Positions 39,986 to 48,563 of a stretch of 64,000 nucleotides of DNA are shown here, piece after piece. The DNA is from Streptomyces sp. TS71-3 (GTDB lineage Bacteria > Actinomycetota > Actinomycetes > Streptomycetales > Streptomycetaceae), in NCBI RefSeq assembly GCF_018327685.1, contig NZ_BNEL01000001.1, positions 5,332,001 through 5,396,000 of the forward strand. Reading direction: 5' to 3'. The notes under the pieces were generated by a model, which was not told the DNA's origin, made no database searches, and worked only from the letters and a program-made list of their open reading frames with translations. The position numbers were made by a program, and so were the translations under genes. Numbering within the stretch: position 1 is the stretch's first letter; every line of letters starts with the position of its first letter.

Positions 39986-40304
39986 GTGCGCGCCCTTGTC
40001 GGGAGCGTCCCCGGCGCTGGTTCGCCCCTGCGCGGGGGTGCCACAGTTCGGGTGTCGCTTCGCGCGGTACGCCCTGGGCGCGCAGGTTGTGCGGCCGCCC
40101 CTTCGGGGCGTTGCCCAATGCGATAGGGGCTGCCCCTTCGGGTGGTGGCGACCTTTCGGTTCGTCGTGGCTTATCGCTCCCCCACTGCCTGAAGGGCGTG
40201 GGAGGTACCCCCATCCCCGCGCCCCTTCGTTGGTGGGCCCTTGCACCGCCCGTGACCCTTCTGAGCGTGCCCTTGCCTGGCGGTGCGCCTTTTGGGGTCT
40301 GTGC
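39986..40304. repeat. Non-coding block of Streptomyces dispersed repeats
   Basis: No gene seen. It includes CGCCCC-TTC-GGGGCG (40096-40110), the dispersed hairpin copy A (40178-40213; CCCAC-T-GCC-TGAA-GGGC-GTGGG followed by AGGTACCCCCA), and CCCCGCGCCCCTTC (40215-40228), which is the inverse of the element near 23540. It separates the rightward CBS genes from the convergent AAA gene. Confidence 0.65.
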
Positions 40305-42170
40305 TTACAACGCTGTCGGGTCGCCCGGGCCTCGGCCCGAGAGGACCTCGCCGTATGCCTGCATCAGGTCCGGCAGGCGAAGGGTGGCGAGGTCGGTGCG
40401 GTCGGGGGTGTTCGGGTAGCCGGAGAGTCGCAGGTCGCGGTATGCGCAGCTCTTCTCGTAGAGGGTGCGCAGGAAGCGGCCGTTGCCCAGCTCGTCGATC
40501 CAGCCCTGGTCGACCACGTGTCCGTTGATGGAGCGGAGCTCCTCCCGGGCCTCGTCGTCCCAGACGTCGCCGTTCTCCGCGGCCAGTACCTCGCCGATCG
40601 AGGTGAGCTCCAGGGGCCGGTACGACGGGAAGTCGACGCGGGTGGTGAAGCGGGACGACAGGCCGGGGTTGGCGGCGAGCAGCCGGTCCATGCCCTCGGG
40701 GTAGCCGGCGAGGATCACCACCAGGTGGTCGCGGTTGTCCTCCGCGCGCTTCAGCAGCACCTGCAACGCCTCGTCGCCGTAGGCGTCACCCTTGCCGTAC
40801 CCGGTGTTCGAGAGGGCGTACGCCTCGTCGACGAAGAGGACGCCGCCGATGGCGGAGTCGATCAGCTCGTTGGCCTTGACGGCGGTCTGGCCGAGGTACT
40901 CGCCGACGAGGTCGGCGCGCTGCGCCTCCACCAGGTGGTCCCCGCCGAGCAGGCCCAGGGCGTAGAAGACCCGGCCGAGGATGCGGGCCACGGTCGTCTT
41001 GCCGGTGCCGGAGGGGCCCGAGAAGACGAAGTGGCGCTTCGGGGGCTGCACGGGCAGGCCCTGCCCGGCCCGCAGCCGGGCCATGTTGAGCTGTGCGGAG
41101 AGCGCCTTCACCTGCCGCTTCACCGGCTCAAGGCCGACCATCCGCTCCAGCTCCGCGAGCGCCTCCTCCAGCAGCGCCGGGTCGGCGGGCCCGGCGGGCA
41201 GCTGGGGCGGCCCGGCCTGGACGGGCACCACGGCCTTCTCGCGGACGGCGTCCCTCTCGCCGGTCACGCCGGCCGAGGGCGTCGGTTCCGGGTCTGTCAG
41301 CTTCAGGTCCCGGCCCTCGATCCCGTAGAGCGGATCGGCGCCGTCCACGGTGTCCTGCCCCACTCCGGCGATGGCGATGGCGGCGACGTCGGCGGCCTCG
41401 TCGTACCCGTCGCCCTCGGCTATCGCGGCGAGCCGGGCCGAGGTGTCCATGAAGGCGGGGTCCACCCGGTGCACCGCGCGGTACAGCGGCAGGGCCGCCG
41501 CGCTGCGGCCGGTGCCCTCGTGCGCGCGGGCCAGCCAGTACCGCAGCTCCTTGCGCTGCGGCTGCTCGCTGCGGCAGCGCATCAGCGCCGCGGACAGCAG
41601 CGGTTCCGCCTGCCCGTACATGTCGAGCCGGACGCGCGCCATGCCGCCGAAGAGGCCCGCCTCGATGCCGAGCATGGGGTCGTTCAGCAGCGGGTCGGTG
41701 TGCCGGACGAGCTGTTCCCAGTCCTTGACGAGGTAGGCACGGCAGGCGTGCAGGAAGCGGACCTGCCTGTCGGCGTCGACGGGCGGCAGCCCGGCGAGGG
41801 CGCGGTCCAGCTCGGGGACGTGCCGGCCGTCCAGCCAGTGCGAGGCGTGCGCGAGGAGCAGGTCGCGGGGCGACTCCAGCACGGGTTGCACCCACCAGCC
41901 GAGCCAGTACCAGGAGTTGAGGGTTCTGCGGTGGCGGGCGCGCTGCTCGCCGAAGCGGTCGCGGTGCTGGAACATCCGGAGCAGGGCGGAGGTGGTGTCG
42001 ATCCGCAGCGCGTGCAGTCCCAGCCAGCCGTCGGCCATGCCCGGATCGAGCCGTACCGCGGCCCGGAACTCCTCCTCGGCCTGCGGATAGGCACCCATCG
42101 TGTAGGCATCGACTCCTCGGAGCCAGGCCAGATCGGCCGGGGCGGGTGAGCCCTGCGTGCCGAAGTCCAT
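40305..42170 (-). CDS. TPR plus AAA+ ATPase, CbxX/CfqX (EccA-like)
   Basis: A 621-residue protein. The N-terminal ~330 residues are helical TPR-like (YTMGAYPQAEEEFRAAVRLDPGMADGWLGLHALRI; RSAAALPLYRAVHRVDPAF). The C-terminal AAA+ domain has Walker A GPSGTGKTT near residue 386, Walker B GGVLFVDEAYAL and the arginine-finger GLSSRF. This layout matches EccA ATPases of type VII secretion and related CbxX proteins. No other ESX gene is in the window, so its partner is unknown. Start at 42170 (MDFGTQGSP); upstream frame lacks homology. Confidence 0.85.
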   Translation of the reverse strand: MDFGTQGSPAPADLAWLRGVDAYTMGAYPQAEEEFRAAVRLDPGMADGWLGLHALRIDTTSALLRMFQHRDRFGEQRARHRRTLNSWYWLGWWVQPVLESPRDLLLAHASHWLDGRHVPELDRALAGLPPVDADRQVRFLHACRAYLVKDWEQLVRHTDPLLNDPMLGIEAGLFGGMARVRLDMYGQAEPLLSAALMRCRSEQPQRKELRYWLARAHEGTGRSAAALPLYRAVHRVDPAFMDTSARLAAIAEGDGYDEAADVAAIAIAGVGQDTVDGADPLYGIEGRDLKLTDPEPTPSAGVTGERDAVREKAVVPVQAGPPQLPAGPADPALLEEALAELERMVGLEPVKRQVKALSAQLNMARLRAGQGLPVQPPKRHFVFSGPSGTGKTTVARILGRVFYALGLLGGDHLVEAQRADLVGEYLGQTAVKANELIDSAIGGVLFVDEAYALSNTGYGKGDAYGDEALQVLLKRAEDNRDHLVVILAGYPEGMDRLLAANPGLSSRFTTRVDFPSYRPLELTSIGEVLAAENGDVWDDEAREELRSINGHVVDQGWIDELGNGRFLRTLYEKSCAYRDLRLSGYPNTPDRTDLATLRLPDLMQAYGEVLSGRGPGDPTAL

Positions 42171-42627
42171 CACGTCCCCCACAGACCGTGCCCCCGTGGT
42201 GTGCCGACGGGATTTGTGCCCGCCGACTCCTTCGTCGAACCGTTGTGCCGTGGACGGGAATTGACTCGGTGCTCTGAGCAGCCGTCCGGTTACCGCACCG
42301 CACAGCATCGTACCTGCGACGCCGTTGCGTGCCGAAGAGTGCCGCACTGTGGGATGAGCCGCGTTTGAAGCATTTGGGGCGCATGCCGAGCAGCCGCGGC
42401 GGGTGGGGATCGATCCGGGAAGGCGGTGACCGAGTGTGAGGGAAAGTTGGCCTATGTGATCAAGTGAATGGGGTGTAAAGGGCAGAACGAAGCCCCCGAT
42501 CACGGGGGAACAACCGGGGGCTTCGCGTCTGCGGGGTCCCGAAAGACCGCACATTGAGAACGTAAGACCTGTACGGCCTCGGGGTCAAGCCGAGTTGGGG
42601 TACTCGTGAAAGTCGTTTTCCGGGTGT
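42171..42627. other. Promoter region of the AAA gene and tail of the kinase transcript
   Basis: About 457 bases without a gene. The part next to the AAA gene should hold its leftward promoter; TACGAT on the minus strand (42309-42314) is a possible -10. The terminator at 42489-42524 lies in the middle. The remainder to 42627 is AT-richer tail sequence with a small CTCGG/CCGAG dyad. Confidence 0.4.
42489..42524 (-). terminator. Terminator downstream of the P-loop kinase gene
   Basis: GAAGCCCCCG (42489-42498) pairs exactly with CGGGGGCTTC (42515-42524) around a 16-base loop. An internal GGGGG in the loop allows an alternative pairing with the left arm. It lies 104 bases beyond the leftward kinase gene. 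Confidence 0.75.
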
Positions 42628-43410
42628 TTAGTTAACCGGCGGGTAGTTATCACGATGCGTGAGCGATTGGGCTGATCCTGGCGTGTGAAAGGGGCCGGGA
42701 AGCCCTCCCATCGGCCCCGGCAACACCGCGTACGCCGGCGGAGTCGTGGGCGCCAGAAGCCGCTCCGGCCCCGGGGGTTGCCCCGGTACCGAGGTCCCCG
42801 CGGATTTCTCGTGCCCTTCGGACCCCGGGGTCCCGAGGGCTCCCGGGAGCCTCCTCGCGTCGCACTGCCGTACGAGGAGATGGGCGAAGGGGCGGGACGG
42901 GTCGGCCGCGAAGTGGCGCCGCTCGGCGATCGTCCAGCCGTCCCAGAAGGTCTCCAGCGCGGGTCCGTCCCGGCGCCGGCCGCGCCGCCACGACTCGTCG
43001 CGCGGCAGCTCCATCCAGAGCAGGCAGGCCAGGTGGGGCCGGAGCGCGGCCCGTCCGGCACCGACCCCCTCGACGAGCACCACGGGCGCGGGCGGCAGCC
43101 CCACGGCCGGGCCGGGGCGGCGTGCGTGCCAGTCGTACGGCCGATAGCGCGCCGGTTCGGCGCGGCCGAGCGGTGCGATCACCTGCTCCCGCAGGCGCCC
43201 GGTCCAGGAGAACAGCTCCTCGTGCGTGGCGAGGTCGTCGAGGGCGAGGACGGGGGCCCCGCCGAGGGCCGCCGCGAACCGCCGGGCGAAGGTCGACTTC
43301 CCGGACCCGGCATGGCCGTCGACGGCCACCAGGCGCACCGGGCCGCAGGACGGGGCCAGCCGGCGGAGTGCGGTGGCGAGACGGGGGAGCGTGAGGGGCG
43401 CGGTCACCAT
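42628..43410 (-). CDS. P-loop nucleoside/uridine kinase-like protein
   Basis: A 260-residue protein. Walker A is in VRLVAVDGHAGSGKSTFARRFAAAL (about 26-50), followed by VLALDDLATHEELFSW, the PYDWHAR substrate-like segment and VVLVEGVGAGRAAL. This is the pattern of uridine kinase/AAA-17 phosphotransferases. The last ~60 residues (after VRQCDARRLPGAL) are Gly/Pro-rich and unlike the family. ATG at 43410. Substrate is not evident. Confidence 0.78.
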   Translation of the reverse strand: MVTAPLTLPRLATALRRLAPSCGPVRLVAVDGHAGSGKSTFARRFAAALGGAPVLALDDLATHEELFSWTGRLREQVIAPLGRAEPARYRPYDWHARRPGPAVGLPPAPVVLVEGVGAGRAALRPHLACLLWMELPRDESWRRGRRRDGPALETFWDGWTIAERRHFAADPSRPFAHLLVRQCDARRLPGALGTPGSEGHEKSAGTSVPGQPPGPERLLAPTTPPAYAVLPGPMGGLPGPFHTPGSAQSLTHRDNYPPVN

Positions 43411-43709
43411 GTCCAGCGTACCGGCCGCGGGCGCGGACCCCCGTGGCGTGCGCCCCCACGGTCATGGGAGCGCTCACCCCCGGAAGGCGCTCGAAGGCGG
43501 CCCGGAACGCCATCGGCAGGCCGCCCCCGTCCCGGCGGACGCCGGGAGCGGCGGCGGGCGGGCGCGAAATTGGTGGCCGCCATGGACAGTTGAATGCTGG
43601 CAGAAGCCGGTGCTGGGCGGTCATAGTGGCCCCACGAGGGTCGTCGTGGCCCATCGCAGCGCATCCCGACCCGCGCGTAGTGGCCGGGTCGAATGGGGGT
43701 TACCTGCAT

Positions 43710-45152
43710 ATGTCCAGAGCAGCCGACCGCAGCAGATCGGTCACGAACGGGACGCCCGCGACGTCCGAGGCCGGGCCGGCCGCCTCGCGGCGCGCCGTGC
43801 TGGCCGCCGCGGCGTCCGCCGCGCTCGCGGCCACGGCGGCGTCCGCCGTCCCGGCCGCCGCGGCAGCGCGCGCTCCCGGCGCGCGTCATCTGACCGGCGG
43901 CACGCCGCACACCCGCGGCGTCCCGCAGGTGGACTACCACGGTTGGACCTCGTACAGCGACTGGCGCAGTGGCACCGCGGAAGGCACCCGGGCCCTCGCA
44001 GGAGCCAGGCCGGCCCTGACCATCGCCGCGCCCCGGGGCGCCGCCGACTACACCGACCCGCACACCGGCACCACCGCGACCTGGGAGTACGCCCGCTGGA
44101 CGTCTCCCGAGCACAAGCTGACCGTGCCGGCCACGGAGGTCATCGCCTCCTGGAACGCCGCCACGCCCGCCGGCACCTGGCTCCAGGTCGAACTGCAGGG
44201 CGGCTACTCCGACGACACCGTCACCCCCTGGTACGTGATGGGCCGCTGGGCCGCCAGTGACACGGACATCAAGCGCACGTCCGTGGACGACCAGTCCGAC
44301 GGCCACAGCAGCATCTACACGGACACCTTCGCCATCGACGACCCCGACTCCGGCCTGCGGCTGGTCTGGTACCGGCTGCGGCTGACCCTCTACCGGGCCC
44401 CCGGCAGCAGGGTGGCGCCGCTGGTGTGGCGGCTGGGCGCGATGGGCTCCGACATCCCGGACCGGTTCACGGTGCCCGCCTCGACGCCGAACCTGGCCAA
44501 GGAGCTGAGCGTCCCGCGCTTCTCGCAGGACGTGCACTCCGGCCAGTACCCGCAGTACGACGGCGGCGGCGAGGCCTGGTGCAGCCCCACCTCCTCGCAG
44601 ATGATCATCCAGTACTGGGGCCACCGGCCGTCCGCCGCCGACATGGCCTGGGTCGACCCGTCGTACGCCGACCCGCAGGTCTGCCAGGCGGCCCGGTACA
44701 CCTACGACTACCAGTACGAGGGCTGCGGCAACTGGCCGTTCAACGCCGCCTACGCCGCGACCTACCCGGACATGCAGGGGGTCGTCACCCGGCTGGGCTC
44801 GCTGGCCGACCTGGAGAAGCTGATCGCCGCCGGCATCCCGGCCATCACGTCGCAGTCGTTCCTGAAGGAGGAGCTGACCGGCGCGGGTTACGGCACCTCC
44901 GGGCACCTGATGACGGTCATCGGGTTCACGGCGGACGGCGACGTGATCGCCAACGACCCGGCCTCGGCCAGCGACAACGCCGTGCGCCGCGTCTACAAGC
45001 GCCGCGAGTGGGAGAACATCTGGCTGCGGACCAAGCGGTACAACGCCTCCGGCGCGGTGACCTCCGGCACCGGCGGCGTCTGCTACCTGTACTTCCCGGC
45101 GCAGCCTTCCGCGGCGCAGCAGCAGGCACTGGCCGCGGTCGGCATCTGCTGA
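43710..45152 (+). CDS. Secreted C39-like peptidase, Tat signal
   Basis: A 480-residue protein. A twin-arginine signal (ASRRAVLAAAASAALAATAA, ending VPAAAAARA) precedes a beta-rich N-terminal domain. The C-terminal peptidase C39-like domain has Cys291 in EAWCSPTSSQMIIQYWG, His399 in GYGTSGHLMTVIGF and an Asp in DVIANDPAS, the expected papain-like triad. Probably extracellular. ATG 43710 follows GGGGG at a long 11-base spacing. The 299-base upstream gap holds no supported gene. A strong terminator follows. Confidence 0.86.
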   Translation: MSRAADRSRSVTNGTPATSEAGPAASRRAVLAAAASAALAATAASAVPAAAAARAPGARHLTGGTPHTRGVPQVDYHGWTSYSDWRSGTAEGTRALAGARPALTIAAPRGAADYTDPHTGTTATWEYARWTSPEHKLTVPATEVIASWNAATPAGTWLQVELQGGYSDDTVTPWYVMGRWAASDTDIKRTSVDDQSDGHSSIYTDTFAIDDPDSGLRLVWYRLRLTLYRAPGSRVAPLVWRLGAMGSDIPDRFTVPASTPNLAKELSVPRFSQDVHSGQYPQYDGGGEAWCSPTSSQMIIQYWGHRPSAADMAWVDPSYADPQVCQAARYTYDYQYEGCGNWPFNAAYAATYPDMQGVVTRLGSLADLEKLIAAGIPAITSQSFLKEELTGAGYGTSGHLMTVIGFTADGDVIANDPASASDNAVRRVYKRREWENIWLRTKRYNASGAVTSGTGGVCYLYFPAQPSAAQQQALAAVGIC

Positions 45153-45188
45153 CGGCAGGAGAGCCGTCTCCGCCGACGGCATGAAGAG

Positions 45189-45215
45189 GGGCTCCCCGCT
45201 GGCGGCGGGGAGCCC
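45189..45215 (+). terminator. Intrinsic terminator after the C39 peptidase gene
   Basis: A perfect 11-bp stem (45189-45199 with 45205-45215) has a 5-base loop, followed by TTCGTTCC. Confidence 0.88.
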
Positions 45216-45343
45216 TTCGTTCCCCTTGGCGCATGTTGCTGGGGGGTGCCTGGGGGAGCCCCCGGCCGGGCACGGGCCGGGCCCCGCAAGCCCTCCCCGC
45301 TCGCGAACGGCTCGCCGGCCGCCGCGATCAAGCCCTCACGGGA

Positions 45344-45682
45344 TCAGGACGCCCGGCTGGTCTGCTGGTGAAAGCGGAGCAGCCACTGCCCGTCCTCGCT
45401 GCGCACCCAGACCGAACTGTGCATCGTGGCCTCGTCCCGGTAGGTCAGCAGGCAGACGCCCGGGGCCAGCCTCGCGAGGGCGAAATCGGTGGCCTGGGGT
45501 TGCACGTACCCCTGCTGTGCCGCGAGCGCGGTCGCCACGCTCTCGGCGTCCCAGGCTCTCCCGGTCCTGTCGACCTCCACGAAGTCGGGGGTCAGCAGGG
45601 CCAGCACAGCCGCCCGGTCGGCGCGGACCTGGGGACGCTGGAGGGCGATCTCCCTTTCGATGATCAGTTCACCGTCGTCCAT
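45344..45682 (-). CDS. SnoaL-like/DUF4440 protein
   Basis: A 112-residue protein of the NTF2-like fold: EREIALQRPQVRADRAAVLALLTPDFVEVDRTGRAW, LARLAPGVCLLTYRDEA and SSVWVRSEDGQWLLRFHQQT. The family includes small ketosteroid-isomerase-like proteins of diverse or unknown function. ATG 45682 (MDDGELI) fits family length; ATG 45700 is an in-frame alternative. It is preceded by the strong terminator of the GNAT gene, so it has its own promoter. Confidence 0.85.
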   Translation of the reverse strand: MDDGELIIEREIALQRPQVRADRAAVLALLTPDFVEVDRTGRAWDAESVATALAAQQGYVQPQATDFALARLAPGVCLLTYRDEATMHSSVWVRSEDGQWLLRFHQQTSRAS

Positions 45683-45846
45683 ATCGCACCGCCTCATCAT
45701 CGAGCACCTGTAGTCGGTGACCAGGCCGGGGGACGGCCGGGTCGGGTCTCATCGGGCCCGATTCTCGCCTATGCGCCGCGCTGGCCGGTCTCCGGCTGCC
45801 TGCCCGCCCGCGCGGGCACGAGGCCGCGCGAGCCGGCAGGCCGCCG

Positions 45847-45902
45847 CAACGGTGACTGGGGCTCCGCCCCCGGGCCCGGGAACGGAGCCCCAGTCACCGT
45901 TG
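45847..45902 (-). terminator. Perfect 20-bp inverted repeat after the GNAT gene
   Basis: Arms 45847-45866 and 45883-45902 are exactly complementary over 20 bases with a 16-base, GC-rich loop. The right end is 48 bases beyond the GNAT stop. A partial third copy of the loop and arm (CCCGGGAACGGAGCC) occurs at about 45910-45924. Confidence 0.88.
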
Positions 45903-45950
45903 GCGCGGCCCCGGGAACGGAGCCTCGTCGCCCTCCGCGCGGCGGGAGTC

Positions 45951-46919
45951 TCAGGCGGCGGCCGCCTCGCCCGTCCGGCTCCACGTCATGTTGATCTCGC
46001 GTCCGAAGTTGACGTATCCGGCACGTCCGAAGGCGTTCGCCATCGGGTGGTTGCCGAGGTCCGTGCTGGCGCGGATGCGGGGGACGCCCTCTTCGGCGAG
46101 GACGCGGGTCCCCTCGCCGAGGATGTCGTCGATGTGGCCCCGGCCGCGGTGCTCGGGCAGCACGGCGAGGTAGGCGATGACCGGGTTGTAGCCGTTGTGC
46201 GCGGGGAGGACGAATCCCACCGGTTCCCCCTCGGGCAGAGTGGCGACGCGCCACCACTCACGGGGGCTCTTGTAGCGGGCGAGTTCCTCCTCGTAGTGCC
46301 TGACCGCCGCCGCCTGGGCGGACATCCTGGTCAGCTCGGCGCGGCTGTGCGCGTCCAGCGTGCCGTCGAGGACCGAGGTCATCAGGGTCAGCAGGTCCCC
46401 GGTGTCACGGACCGGCCGGAACACCAGGCGGCCGCTGGGCGGCGGGACCGGCGTTCCCGGCCGCCACTCCAGGCGGAGCCGCTCGACGAACGGCCGGGCA
46501 CCGGCGCGCTCCAGGATCGCCATCCGGTCCCGGACAGCCTCCCTGACGACCGCGGCGTCACGCCAGTCGGGCGGCACGTGGCGGGTGTACTCGGGCGGCG
46601 GCGATCCGCTGCGCAGGGTGCCGGCCATCGCGGCACGCAGCAGCCGGGTTCCGGCGTCCTGCCGCTCGGGGGCGGAGAGCGTGTCGTCCACGTCGAGGAC
46701 GTCCAGGAGGAACGGCGTACCGCTGCCCGGCCGGCTCCACCAGGCGAGCCTGGCGAGCAGCCGGTCGCCGCGGAGCGCGACCCACATCCACTCGGGCCGT
46801 CGCCGGTCCTGGGCGAGGTCGTCCCGCAGCTCTGCGTTGAGGGGATAGGGGAGTCGATTGAAGAGGTCGAGTTCGTCGCGTCCGGTGATCGGACGTGTGA
46901 TCAGATCGTTCGTTTCCAC
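45951..46919 (-). CDS. GNAT-family N-acetyltransferase
   Basis: A 322-residue protein. The C-terminal GNAT fold has VGFVLPAHNGYNPVIAYLAVLPEHRGRGHIDDILGEGTRVLAEEG with the acetyl-CoA P-loop (HRGRGH), then RIRASTDLGNHPMANAFGRAGYVNFGREI. The N-terminal half looks like a second, degenerate GNAT domain. Starts at GTG (46919). Acceptor unknown. A 17-codon frame with a strong ribosome binding site ends 42 bases upstream of it. Confidence 0.87.
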   Translation of the reverse strand: METNDLITRPITGRDELDLFNRLPYPLNAELRDDLAQDRRRPEWMWVALRGDRLLARLAWWSRPGSGTPFLLDVLDVDDTLSAPERQDAGTRLLRAAMAGTLRSGSPPPEYTRHVPPDWRDAAVVREAVRDRMAILERAGARPFVERLRLEWRPGTPVPPPSGRLVFRPVRDTGDLLTLMTSVLDGTLDAHSRAELTRMSAQAAAVRHYEEELARYKSPREWWRVATLPEGEPVGFVLPAHNGYNPVIAYLAVLPEHRGRGHIDDILGEGTRVLAEEGVPRIRASTDLGNHPMANAFGRAGYVNFGREINMTWSRTGEAAAA

Positions 46920-46961
46920 GGTTGAGGCACGCTCCGGTGGTGGTGCCCGTCCGCTCCGGGG

Positions 46962-47015
46962 TCAGCTCTGCTGAACAACCCGGGAGGAGACGAGCGCGGT
47001 GGTCATGGCGGTCAT
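46962..47015 (-). CDS. Possible 17-residue leader ORF upstream of the GNAT gene
   Basis: On the minus strand GAGAGGAGAGGTGAGCCG leads into an ATG that encodes MTAMTTALVSSRVVQQS and a stop. The ribosome binding site is among the strongest in the window. The GNAT gene starts 42 bases downstream. It could be a leader peptide or chance. The rest of 46920-47326 holds no other gene I can support. Confidence 0.35.
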   Translation of the reverse strand: MTAMTTALVSSRVVQQS

Positions 47016-47326
47016 CGGCTCACCTCTCCTCTCGCTGCGTCGGGACCCCGCGGTCCCGTGCGGGGTTCGGAGCACCATGGATAGCCGAGGGCTCGTCCGC
47101 CCGCAATCTCTTTTCCGCCGGGCCGCTTCGGGCCGGCGCAGCGTATGACCCCGGGTCACAGCAGAACGGACTGCCTTGTCCCCCGTGACGGCGACTCGGA
47201 CGATGGGCCGGACCGCCGTCGCAAGGGAGACCGCCGTGCCGTGCCGCCCAGCCCTGCCCGGAGCGGCACCGCCGCCGGTGCCGCTCCCGCCGGCCGGCCT
47301 GTTCCTGCCCGCGGCGGAGTCCTGAG

Positions 47327-48508
47327 GTGCCGAGAACCCTGCGCGTGCCGCACGACGACCCGCGGCTGCGGTACCGGGGCGCGGTCTCGCTCCAGCGCGG
47401 TCCCGGCTGGACGGCGCCGTGGCGGCTGCCGTACGAGGAGGCCGCGCTGCACCTGCCGGAGGGCGGTGCGGGGCGGGCCGCCATGCCCGCCGGCGTACGC
47501 GTGACCTTCCGCACCGACGCCCGCGCGCTGCGCTGCCGCTACCAGGCCGACCCCCCACCGAGGCTGAACGGCCCCCAGGAGCTGCCGTACCTGGACGTGC
47601 TCTGCGGGCAGCGGCCCAACACCGTGCTGCTCACCGCCGACGGGCGCGACCACGGCTTCCGGGTCGGCGGGCTGCCGGGCCGGCCGGGCGGGTCCCCGGG
47701 GCTGGTGGAGCTCTGGCTGCCGACGTATGCGCAGTTCCGGCTCCGCGAACTGGTGCTGGAAGGCGCCACGGAAGTGGTCCGCGACGACCGTGAGGGGCCC
47801 CGCTGGGTGCTCTACGGCAGCTCGATCGCGCAGGGCCGCGGTGCCGCCTCGCCCGCCCGGGCCTGGCCCGCGCTGGTGGCCCGCCGCACCGGCTGGGACC
47901 TCACGTCCCTCGCGCTGGGCGCCGCCTGCTACCTCCAGCCGATGACCGCCCGGCTGATCCGCGACCTGCCCGCGGATCTCGTCACCGCGTGCGCCGGCAT
48001 CAACATCCAGGCGCTCGGCACCCACAACGGCGACTCGCTCGCCGCGGCGGTGGTGGGCTTCGTGACCACGGTGCGGGAGGGCCACCCCAGAACGCCGTTC
48101 ACGATGATGTCGGCGATCGTCGCGCCCGACCGGGAGGACGTGCCGGGGCCCTCGGGGCTGACGCTCGCCGCGAGCCGGGGCCATATCCGCAGGGCCGTGG
48201 AACTGCTCCGCCGGCACGGCGACAGCCGCCTCAGCTACCTCGACGGCCTGGACGTCCTCGGTCCCGACCTGGTCCACCTGCTGCTGGAGCCCGAGGGCAT
48301 CGACCGCCTGCACCCCGCGCCGGCCGGGCACCCCGTCGTCGCCGACCGCTTCCTCGCCCGGGTGGCGCCCGGCCTCCACGCTGCCGGCCTCCGCGCCGGC
48401 GGTCTCCATGCTGCGGGGCCCAGCACCGCTGGACCCCGCACCGCTGGACCCCGCACCGAGCCTGTGTGTGCCAGTAACAGCATGAACGCAGGTCTGGTTG
48501 AACCCTGA
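47327..48508 (+). CDS. SGNH/GDSL-family hydrolase
   Basis: A 393-residue protein. An N-terminal beta-rich domain (about 1-155) precedes the SGNH domain. Catalytic Ser lies in WVLYGSSIAQGRG (GDS position), the Asn block is AGINIQALG, and the Asp/His pair is in GIDRLHPAPAGHPVVADRF. It is likely an esterase or acetylhydrolase. No signal peptide is seen. The C-terminal ~60 residues are repetitive, including two 15-bp repeats at 48423-48452. GTG 47327 is preceded by GGCGGAG. It heads a five-gene operon; the MFS gene begins 55 bases later. Confidence 0.87.
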   Translation: MPRTLRVPHDDPRLRYRGAVSLQRGPGWTAPWRLPYEEAALHLPEGGAGRAAMPAGVRVTFRTDARALRCRYQADPPPRLNGPQELPYLDVLCGQRPNTVLLTADGRDHGFRVGGLPGRPGGSPGLVELWLPTYAQFRLRELVLEGATEVVRDDREGPRWVLYGSSIAQGRGAASPARAWPALVARRTGWDLTSLALGAACYLQPMTARLIRDLPADLVTACAGINIQALGTHNGDSLAAAVVGFVTTVREGHPRTPFTMMSAIVAPDREDVPGPSGLTLAASRGHIRRAVELLRRHGDSRLSYLDGLDVLGPDLVHLLLEPEGIDRLHPAPAGHPVVADRFLARVAPGLHAAGLRAGGLHAAGPSTAGPRTAGPRTEPVCASNSMNAGLVEP

Positions 48509-48563
48509 CGGCACGGCGACGATCGAGCGGCGAAGGACCGTCCCCTCCGCAGAGAGGAAGCCC

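Noticed and set aside
39918..42149. A 743-codon rightward reading frame
   Set aside because: It is antisense to the TPR-AAA gene and starts in the repeat block; no domain is visible.
40305..42170. A type VII secretion locus
   Set aside because: Only an EccA-like ATPase is present; no EccB, C, D, E or WXG100 gene is visible nearby.
42450..42560. 6C RNA or another known small RNA
   Set aside because: The hairpin has a G-rich loop and one stem only, lacking the two C-loop hairpins of 6C; a terminator explains it.
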